Assembly: GCF_003121405.1 (NCBI RefSeq)
Contig: NZ_QBUY01000026.1
Location: 21,234 to 85,233 of the forward strand
DNA: 64,000 nucleotides
Direction: 5' to 3'
From: Paraburkholderia sp. C35
GTDB lineage: Bacteria > Pseudomonadota > Gammaproteobacteria > Burkholderiales > Burkholderiaceae
A program made the translations under genes and the position numbers. Below the pieces are notes generated by a model. It did no database searches and was not told the DNA's origin. It worked only from the letters and a program-made list of their open reading frames with translations. Shown here piece after piece: positions 58,189 to 64,000 of this stretch (position 1 is the stretch's first letter; each line of letters begins with the position of its first letter).

Positions 58189-59934
58189 TCAAGCCTGCGC
58201 GACCCGATCCAGCGCCGATTGCACCTCTTCCGGCTCGAACGCCGCCAGCACATCGGCAACCGGCTTTTCGAGCGTCTTCAGATGCGAGCGCAGCACCTCC
58301 TGCTTCACGAGCAGCAACTGGCTCGGATGCATCGAGAACTCCGTCAGCCCCATGCCGAGCAGCAGACGCGTGAGCAACGGATCACCCGCCATTTCCCCAC
58401 AGATCGACACCGGCACGCCCGCGCGCTTCGCCTCGCGCAGCGTAAATGCGATCAGATGCAGCACGGCCGGATGCAGCGGATCGTACAGATGCGCGACGGC
58501 GTTGTCCGCGCGATCGATCGCGAGCGTGTACTGGATCAGATCGTTCGTGCCGATCGACAGGAAATCGAGGCGCTTGAGGAACAGCGGCAACGCAATCGCC
58601 GCCGCCGGAATCTCGATCATCGCGCCGACGCGCACGTTCGGATCGTAGGCAAGGCCGGCGTCGTCGAGTTGACGCTTGGCTTCCTGGATGAGGTCGAGCG
58701 TCTGATCGATTTCGCGCGCGTGCGCGAGCATCGGAATCAGGATCTTCACCGAACCGAACGCCGACGCGCGCAGAATCGCGCGCAACTGCGTGAGGAACAT
58801 ATGCGGCTCGGACAGACTCCAGCGGATCGCGCGCAAACCGAGCGCCGGGTTCGGCGCGGTCTCGAACTCATCGACTGATTCGAGCGGCTTGTCCGCGCCG
58901 ACGTCGATCGTGCGGATCGTCACGGGCATGCCGTTCATCAGTTCGACAGCGCGCTTGTAGGCGCCGAACTGTTCTTCCTCTTCCGGCATCCCGTCCTTCT
59001 GGTTCATGAACAGGAACTCGGTACGGAACAGGCCGATGCCCGTCGCACCCGCGTCGAGCGCGGCCTTGGCATCTTCGGGCAGTTCGATGTTCGCGCACAG
59101 ATCGATGCGCGTGCCGCACACCGTTTGCGTGGGCGAGAACTTCAGCCGTTGCAGCTTGCGTGCTTCCAGCGCCTTCTCGCTCTGCCGGTACGAATACTCT
59201 TCGAGCACGATGGGCGCGGGATCGACGATCACGATGCCGTGATCGCCGTCGACGATGATCAGATCGTCCTGACGGATCAGCGCGCTTGCATGCTGCACGC
59301 CGACTGTCGCCGGAATGCCGAGGCTGCGCGCGACGATCGCCGTGTGCGACGTGCGGCCGCCGAGGTCCGTGACGAAGCCCTGGAAGGTTTGGCCCTTGAA
59401 CTGCATCATGTCGGCGGGCGCGATGTCGTGCGCGACCACGATCATCTCGTCGCAGCGGCCGTGCACGCCGTTGACGAGCGCACCCGTCGCACCCGCGAGC
59501 GCCTTCAGCACACGCTCGACCACCTGTTCGATGTCGGCCTTGCGCTCGCGCAGGTATTCGTCTTCGATATCGTCGAAATGGCGCGTGAGACGCTCGAGTT
59601 GTTCCGTCAGCGCCCACTCGACGTTGTAGCGGCGCGTACGGATCAGATCGATGGTTTCCTGAACGAGCATGGCGTCGTTCAGGATCATGGTGTGGACGTC
59701 GATGAATGCGCCCATTTCGCTCGGCGCGTCAGCGGAGAGATCCGCGCGCAGTGCGTCTAACTCCTGATGCACGACTGCCTGAGCCGTGCGGAAACGCTCC
59801 ACCTCGCCCTCGATCTGGGTGGGCTCGATTAGATAGTGGTCGACGTCCAGTGCAGCCGGGGCGATCAGATATGCCCGCCCGATGGCGATACCGCGTGACA
59901 CGGGAATTCCATGCAGCGTGAACGACACGCGCAC
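58189..59934 (-). CDS. ptsI: PTS phosphoenolpyruvate-protein phosphotransferase (enzyme I)
   Basis: A 581-residue EI that autophosphorylates from PEP and passes phosphate to HPr. The phospho-His is in DLGGRTSHTAIVARSLGIPA, the PEP/Mg site is FRTEFLFMN, TIDVGADKPLE and the Cys-containing region GVPVSICGEMAGDPLLTRLL. It is a stand-alone EI, distinct from the EI domain of the nag fusion. It follows ptsH by 210 bp that include a terminator-like hairpin. The N-terminus MRVSFTLHGIPVSRGIAIGR is normal. Confidence 0.96.
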   Translation of the reverse strand: MRVSFTLHGIPVSRGIAIGRAYLIAPAALDVDHYLIEPTQIEGEVERFRTAQAVVHQELDALRADLSADAPSEMGAFIDVHTMILNDAMLVQETIDLIRTRRYNVEWALTEQLERLTRHFDDIEDEYLRERKADIEQVVERVLKALAGATGALVNGVHGRCDEMIVVAHDIAPADMMQFKGQTFQGFVTDLGGRTSHTAIVARSLGIPATVGVQHASALIRQDDLIIVDGDHGIVIVDPAPIVLEEYSYRQSEKALEARKLQRLKFSPTQTVCGTRIDLCANIELPEDAKAALDAGATGIGLFRTEFLFMNQKDGMPEEEEQFGAYKRAVELMNGMPVTIRTIDVGADKPLESVDEFETAPNPALGLRAIRWSLSEPHMFLTQLRAILRASAFGSVKILIPMLAHAREIDQTLDLIQEAKRQLDDAGLAYDPNVRVGAMIEIPAAAIALPLFLKRLDFLSIGTNDLIQYTLAIDRADNAVAHLYDPLHPAVLHLIAFTLREAKRAGVPVSICGEMAGDPLLTRLLLGMGLTEFSMHPSQLLLVKQEVLRSHLKTLEKPVADVLAAFEPEEVQSALDRVAQA

Positions 59935-60085
59935 CTCCTCTAGTTGTGTGATGCCGCGGCAAACCGCTGCAATGCTCTCAGACCCCGACGGTGATTATAA
60001 ATTCCGTCCCGCCTAACCGTGCTGTGCAGCGCAGCATGCAAGCTCGCGGAAAGCCGTGCGGACGCGCAAATCCGGCGGCACAAAT

Positions 60086-60111
60086 GAAAACGCCGCGACA
60101 TCGCGCGGCGT
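60086..60111 (-). terminator. Hairpin after ptsH (attenuating terminator before ptsI)
   Basis: On the minus strand, ACGCCGCG (60111-60104), a 6-nt loop and CGCGGCGT (60097-60090), followed by a TTT tract. It lies between ptsH and ptsI, so it may lower ptsI expression or end a ptsH-only transcript. Confidence 0.65.
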
Positions 60112-60144
60112 CTTCCATCCAGAACGAATGCTGCTGCGGATTTT

Positions 60145-60414
60145 TTATTGTCCTTCGCCGAATTTGTCTGCGATCAGTTTGAGCAGCGCGTCCATCGCAT
60201 CTTTTTCGTCGGCGCCTTCCGTTTCGATCACCACCGTACTGCCGATCCCCGCTGCCAGCATCATCACGCCCATGATGCTCTTTGCGTTGATGCGCCGGCC
60301 GTTGCGGCTCATCCATATTTCCGACTGAAAATTGGCGGCGAGTTGCGTCAGTTTGGCCGAGGCGCGCGCGTGCAGCCCCAGCTTGTTCACGATAGTCGTT
60401 TCCTGTTGCAGCAT
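60145..60414 (-). CDS. ptsH: PTS phosphocarrier protein HPr
   Basis: An 89-residue HPr. The phospho-His is His-15 in NKLGLHARASAKLTQLA, and the regulatory Ser is in INAKSIMGVMMLAAG. The Ser region is kept, which fits with HPr kinase HprK being encoded near rapZ in this group. It is 65 bp downstream of the EIIA-Man gene, in the order EIIA-Man, HPr, EI. Confidence 0.96.
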   Translation of the reverse strand: MLQQETTIVNKLGLHARASAKLTQLAANFQSEIWMSRNGRRINAKSIMGVMMLAAGIGSTVVIETEGADEKDAMDALLKLIADKFGEGQ

Positions 60415-60479
60415 GTGTTGGTCCGATGCGCTGGTGTTGATGTTATCGAGGTAAAACGAAAATTTGTCGGACGCTGCGC

Positions 60480-60989
60480 TTACGCGCCGTTGCGGTTGCA
60501 GAGCGTCTCCGCGCCCACGTTACAGGTCTGCGCGAGCGGCTTGTCCTTCGACGCCGGGTCGGGAAAGCAGCCATCTGCGTCGGCGTTGACAACGGCGGGC
60601 GTTGCCGGCGTGACTGCCTGGATGCCTTTGCTCGCGCCTGCCAGCGCCTTGTCGACGAGCACGTCGAGCGGTGTCGCGCGGTAACAGACGGCGCGCACGA
60701 GCATCGGCAGATTGACGCCTGCCAGCACACGCACGTCCGGAACCGATGCGAGCCGCACCGCGATGTTCGCCGGCGTCGCGCCGTACATGTCCGTCAGCAC
60801 GAGCGCGCCGTTTTCTTCCTTCAGCCTGTCGATCTCCGCATGCGCGAACGCGACGACCTGAGCGGGATCGCAATCCGCCGATACGTCGATGACGCCGATG
60901 CGGGCGGGCAAGCCGCCATAAATATGGGAAACGCACTCGCGAAGCGCGGAGGCGAAGGGAGCGTGCGCAATGATCAGAATGCCTGCCAT
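60480..60989 (-). CDS. PTS EIIA component, mannose/fructose type
   Basis: A 169-residue EIIA-Man domain. The phospho-His is His-9 in GILIIAHAPFASALRECV, with ENGALVLTDMYGATPANIAV following. No EIIB, EIIC or EIID partner is present nearby, which is typical of beta-proteobacteria, where this domain appears to serve regulation rather than sugar uptake. The C-terminal 35 residues are a divergent tail. ATG 60989 has AAGG upstream; upstream extension to 61100 is unrelated. Confidence 0.9.
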   Translation of the reverse strand: MAGILIIAHAPFASALRECVSHIYGGLPARIGVIDVSADCDPAQVVAFAHAEIDRLKEENGALVLTDMYGATPANIAVRLASVPDVRVLAGVNLPMLVRAVCYRATPLDVLVDKALAGASKGIQAVTPATPAVVNADADGCFPDPASKDKPLAQTCNVGAETLCNRNGA

Positions 60990-61148
60990 GTCAGCCTTGC
61001 TGCAGAAAAACGCCCGGAAATCGCGGCCCTGCTCCTGATGCGCGGCCATGTGGCGCGCAAGACAGCAGACCATCGAACTCGCCTGGAATCGGGCCGCCAA
61101 GGGGCCGGATCACAATCGCCCTCACGGGCTTTTTTCAGGGGAGCGGGC

Positions 61149-61157
61149 ATTGTAACA
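61149..61157 (-). promoter_or_regulatory. Extended -10 promoter of the PTS operon
   Basis: On the minus strand, TGTTACAAT (61157-61149) matches an extended -10, TGn-TACAAT. No good -35 is visible. The predicted start is near 61142, giving a leader of about 150 nt before the EIIA-Man gene. Confidence 0.45.
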
Positions 61158-61254
61158 GCCTCATTTTCGCGCTTTCCGCCTTTTCTCGCCTGGCTGGCGG
61201 AGAGCGCGAATCCATAGCAAACATGGCGGCGCACACGCGCCGCTTCAAGCGACC

Positions 61255-62211
61255 TTAACCGACGGCCTTCTCTAGTGCGTCGATGAACATTGCCGCCACA
61301 TCGAAACCCGTCTGATCCATGATCTCGCGGAAGCACGTCGGACTGGTGACATTCACTTCCGTCAGCCAGTCGCCGATTGCGTCGAGCCCGACCAGCAGCA
61401 GGCCGCGCGCCTTCAGCACCGGCCCGAGCGTGTCCGCGATCTCGCGATCGCGCGCCGTCAGCGGCTGCGCCACGCCCAGCCCGCCTGCCGCGAGATTGCC
61501 GCGCACTTCATTGCCCTGCGGAATGCGCGCGAGCGAATACGGCACCGGCTCGCCGCCGATCAGCAAAATGCGCTTGTCACCCGTCTTGATCTCGGGGATG
61601 AACTTCTGCGCCATCACCGAACGCGCGCCATCGTGACTGAGCATTTCGACGATCGAGCCGAGGTTCATGCCGTCCGCCTTCACGCGAAACACGCCCATGC
61701 CGCCCATGCCGTCGAGCGGCTTGAGAATCACGTCGCCATGCTCGGCGTGGAACGCGCGCAGCCGCGCCGGATCGCGCGTGACCAGCGTCGGCGCGACGAA
61801 CTGCGGAAACTCGCCGATCGCCATCTTTTCCGAGTGATCGCGGATCGCCTGCGGCTTGTTGAAGATGCGTGCGCCTGCGCGTTCAGCCAGTTCGAGCAGC
61901 CACGTGGACGTCACGTATTCCATGTCGAACGGCGGGTCTTTACGCATCAGCACGGCGCCGAAGCTCGGCAACGCGCGCGCCTCGACAGGTTGCGCTTCGT
62001 ACCAGACATCGCGATGCCCATCCGACTGATCGCCGACGATCTCGAAGCGATACACGTTCGCCTCGACGCCGCTGCCCGTCCACGCCAGATGCTGCGGCTC
62101 GCACGCATACAGCGTGTGCCCGCGCTTCGCGGCCTCGGCCATCATCGCGTAGGTCGAGTCCTTGTAGATCTTGAAGCGGGAAAGCGGGTCGGCGATGAAG
62201 AGAATGTCCAT
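61255..62211 (-). CDS. gshB: Glutathione synthetase
   Basis: A 318-residue ATP-grasp ligase that adds glycine to gamma-glutamylcysteine. The N-terminal fold MDILFIADPLSRFKIYKDST, ATP-grasp residues DVILKPLDGMGGMGVFRV and the terminal metal/substrate motif INVTSPT-type LTEVNVTSPTCFREIMD are seen. ATG 62211 with AGGAAAT upstream is chosen over an open extension to 62244. It follows gshA by 173 bp and completes glutathione synthesis. Confidence 0.96.
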   Translation of the reverse strand: MDILFIADPLSRFKIYKDSTYAMMAEAAKRGHTLYACEPQHLAWTGSGVEANVYRFEIVGDQSDGHRDVWYEAQPVEARALPSFGAVLMRKDPPFDMEYVTSTWLLELAERAGARIFNKPQAIRDHSEKMAIGEFPQFVAPTLVTRDPARLRAFHAEHGDVILKPLDGMGGMGVFRVKADGMNLGSIVEMLSHDGARSVMAQKFIPEIKTGDKRILLIGGEPVPYSLARIPQGNEVRGNLAAGGLGVAQPLTARDREIADTLGPVLKARGLLLVGLDAIGDWLTEVNVTSPTCFREIMDQTGFDVAAMFIDALEKAVG

Positions 62212-62384
62212 GGATTTCCTGAGGTGCCCTCGCGGGCCACACATTGTTCGTTATAGCGCATGACGGACGCGTCGGAAGGACGCGTCGGCCGGCAGATGCT
62301 GCCGCGTCTGGCGCGGCGGGACCGTCAGCCTACCGCGAGCGCGCGACTCGCGCTTGCCGCGCGCCTGCCGCGTCGCCATTCAGC

Positions 62385-63674
62385 TCAGACCTGGATCGCC
62401 TCGGGATCGGTCTTTTCTAGTTCCACCGATGCCGCCAGCAGCCCCAGCCGCCCGACCACGCCGTACATGTAGAAGCGGTTCGGCGGTGCGGCGCCCGGTT
62501 TGGCGTGCGCATCCGGCAGCGCGGTGTGCTCGAAGCCGAGCGGCACGAAATGCATGCCTGGCGCGTTCAGGTTCTGGTCGCGCTCACGACTGCCGTGCAC
62601 GCGATAGAAACCGCCCACCACGTAGCGGTCGATCATGTAGACGACGGGTTCGGCCACCTCCTCACCGATGCGCTCGAACGTGTAGACGCCTTCCTGCACG
62701 ATCATGTCGTGCACGTCGAGACCTTCCTTGGTGGTCGACATGCGCGTGCGTTCGCGCTTGGTGAGCGCGGCCACTTCGGACGCGTCGTGCACCGTCATCA
62801 CGCCCATGCCGTACGTGCCGGCATCCGACTTGATGACCACATACGGCCGCTCCGAAATACCGTACTCGCGATACTTCTTGGCAATCTTCTTAAGCACGCC
62901 ATCGATCGCATCGGCGAGTGCTTCCTCGCCCGTGCGCGCTTCGAAATCGACGCCTTCGACGTGCGCGAAGTACGGGTTGATCATCCACGGGTCGATCTCG
63001 ACCATCTTCGCGAACTTCTTCGCGACGTCGTCGTAGCACGAGAAGTGTGTGGACTTGCGGCGCACGGCCCAGCCCGCATGCAGCGGCGGCAACAGATACT
63101 GCTCGTGCAGATTTTCTAGGATGGGCGGAATGCCGCCCGACAGATCGTTGTTCAGCAGGATCGAACAGGGATCGAAATTCTTCAGCCCGATACGGCGGGC
63201 CGAGCGCTCGAGCGGTTCCAGCACGATTTTCTGGCCATCCGACAGCGCAATCGTGACCGGCCCGACGATGCTTTCGTCGAGCGTGCCGAAGCGTACGTTC
63301 AGACCGGCCTGACGCATGATGGTCGCGAGGCGCGCGACGTTTTCCAGATAAAACGCATTGCGGGTGTGACGCTCGGGAATCACGAGCAGGTTCTTCGCGT
63401 CCGGGCAGATCTTCTCGATCGATGCCATGGCCGCCTGCACGGCGAGCGGCAGCGTCTCTTGCGGCAGGTTGTTGAACGCGCCGGGGAACAGGTTGGTATC
63501 GACGGGCGCGAGTTTGAAACCGGCGTTACGCAGATCGACCGAGCAATAGAACGGCGGCGTGTGCTCCTGCCATTCAAGGCGGAACCAGCGTTCGATGGCG
63601 GGCGTGGCGTCGAGGATCTTCCGTTCGAGGTCGAGCAGCGGGCCGTTTAACGCCGTAACTAAATGCGGAACCAT
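62385..63674 (-). CDS. gshA: Glutamate-cysteine ligase (proteobacterial GshA, short type)
   Basis: A 429-residue enzyme that makes gamma-glutamylcysteine. It belongs to the family typed on acidithiobacilli and beta-proteobacteria rather than the E. coli family: it shows HTPPFYCSVDLRNAGFKLAP, CSILLNNDLSGGIPPILENL and the ATP-grasp-like VIKSDAGTYGMGVMTVHD. Start ATG 63674 is natural. It heads the gshA-gshB pair, and the two together supply the glutathione used by GrxC and the GST-type isomerase. Confidence 0.95.
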   Translation of the reverse strand: MVPHLVTALNGPLLDLERKILDATPAIERWFRLEWQEHTPPFYCSVDLRNAGFKLAPVDTNLFPGAFNNLPQETLPLAVQAAMASIEKICPDAKNLLVIPERHTRNAFYLENVARLATIMRQAGLNVRFGTLDESIVGPVTIALSDGQKIVLEPLERSARRIGLKNFDPCSILLNNDLSGGIPPILENLHEQYLLPPLHAGWAVRRKSTHFSCYDDVAKKFAKMVEIDPWMINPYFAHVEGVDFEARTGEEALADAIDGVLKKIAKKYREYGISERPYVVIKSDAGTYGMGVMTVHDASEVAALTKRERTRMSTTKEGLDVHDMIVQEGVYTFERIGEEVAEPVVYMIDRYVVGGFYRVHGSRERDQNLNAPGMHFVPLGFEHTALPDAHAKPGAAPPNRFYMYGVVGRLGLLAASVELEKTDPEAIQV

Positions 63675-63701
63675 TGATCACTCGCAGACTGGAGAAAAAA
63701 G

Positions 63702-63729
63702 ATTGTAGAGCAAATGCTTTGCGCATTTG
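63702..63729 (-). promoter_or_regulatory. Candidate gshA promoter with a palindrome
   Basis: On the minus strand a TACAAT -10 lies at 63707-63702. Just upstream, CAAATGC (63711-63717) and GCATTTG (63723-63729) form a 7-bp inverted repeat with a 5-bp gap, covering the spacer and -35 region. The palindrome may be an operator; no good -35 hexamer is visible. Confidence 0.4.
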
Positions 63730-64000
63730 GGGACGCTTTCTCCATTCGCAAGTTATGGCTGGATGCATTCTCCCTATTGGAACGATAGCCGGAAAATCTG
63801 CTGTTTGTGAGACAAGATGGGTTTGGGGTTATTGTCTGCGACGCCGGGGTGGGTTTGGTTTTGGTTTTTTTTGGCATCCGCGATTTGGTGTTTGTGCTTC
63901 AAGCGTTGCCCCTGTGCGGGGCGGCACCTACTTTTCTTTGCCGCCGCAAAGAAAAGTAGGCAAAAGAAAGCGGGCTAACACCACCCACTCCGGTCACTGC
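63730..64000. other. Right-end intergenic region upstream of gshA
   Basis: No gene is supported. It contains a T/G-rich stretch (about 63840-63875) and the palindromic repeat, and runs to the window edge, so any gene to the right starts outside. Confidence 0.4.
63908..63960. repeat. Dispersed palindromic repeat of Burkholderiaceae type
   Basis: Two adjacent hairpins: GCCCC-TGTGC-GGGGC at 63908-63922, and a perfect 15-bp stem at 63927-63941 / 63946-63960 (CCTACTTTTCTTTGC with its complement, CGCC loop). A purine-rich tail follows. I recall this CCTACTTTTCTTTGC palindrome as a recurrent intergenic sequence in Burkholderia and relatives, but I cannot count copies here. It does not code. Confidence 0.7.

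Noticed and set aside
61118..61135. GCCC-TCAC-GGGC followed by TTTTTT, possible terminator or small-RNA end on the plus strand
   Set aside because: The stem is only 4 bp and no plus-strand gene precedes it. On the minus strand it is just the leader of the PTS operon.

Overview
The window looks like a stretch of the main chromosome of a Burkholderiaceae bacterium, most likely Paraburkholderia or Caballeronia. Four things suggest this: GC-rich coding with dense short operons; the order rapZ / Lon-domain protein / mutY / mutM / TPR protein / lolB / ispE / tRNA-Gln / prs / rplY / pth; a full ctaD-type cytochrome oxidase cluster with Burkholderiales-type accessory proteins; and the Burkholderia-style dispersed palindrome at the right end. 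The genus call is inference. I saw no prophage, insertion sequence, CRISPR array or integrated element; almost everything is core housekeeping.

Layout. 1-3423: the end of rapZ, a Lon-substrate-domain protein, and base-excision repair genes mutY and mutM. 3511-10599: an outer-membrane and precursor block (TPR protein, lolB, ispE), then tRNA-Gln, prs, rplY, pth and hisC. 10679-15335: ferredoxin, coaD, rsmD, ftsY, and a maleylacetoacetate isomerase / fumarylacetoacetate hydrolase pair. 15566-18705: ybiB, then leuA behind a leucine leader peptide that I read directly from the sequence. 18870-21148: an NTF2-like protein, a PagL-like lipid A deacylase, and rpoH under a perfect CIRCE element. 21461-24644: a cytochrome bd operon with two small subunits (cydP, cydA, cydB, cydX). 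24712-32069: a nag operon for N-acetylglucosamine uptake and breakdown, with its own fused EIIA-HPr-EI phosphorelay. 32437-37703: mixed regulators and single genes (MarR-GNAT, metQ, FkbM methyltransferase, chemoreceptor, YciI). 37773-48694: the aa3-type cytochrome c oxidase structural and assembly cluster. 48965-58148: a methyltransferase, comF, trmL, macro-domain protein, the rhodanese-grxC-secB-gpsA operon, gpmA, ctpA and an E1-like moeB. 58189-63674: gshA-gshB followed by the general PTS proteins (EIIA-Man, HPr, EI).

The genes form two respiratory ends (bd and aa3 oxidases), two PTS phosphorelays (a dedicated nag one and a general or regulatory one with no visible permease), and a redox block (glutathione synthesis, glutaredoxin, ferredoxin). 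The most interesting signals lie in the regulation. They are a possibly leaderless leucine attenuator before leuA, a CIRCE operator on rpoH, a near-consensus sigma70 promoter buried in a low-GC part of ispE that would drive tRNA-Gln/prs, a compact promoter/operator for nagR, and several strong non-terminator hairpins inside operons. Notable protein architectures are a cytochrome oxidase subunit II carrying both a cytochrome c and an OmpA domain, and a NagE carrying a second EIIB domain that lacks its phosphorylated cysteine.
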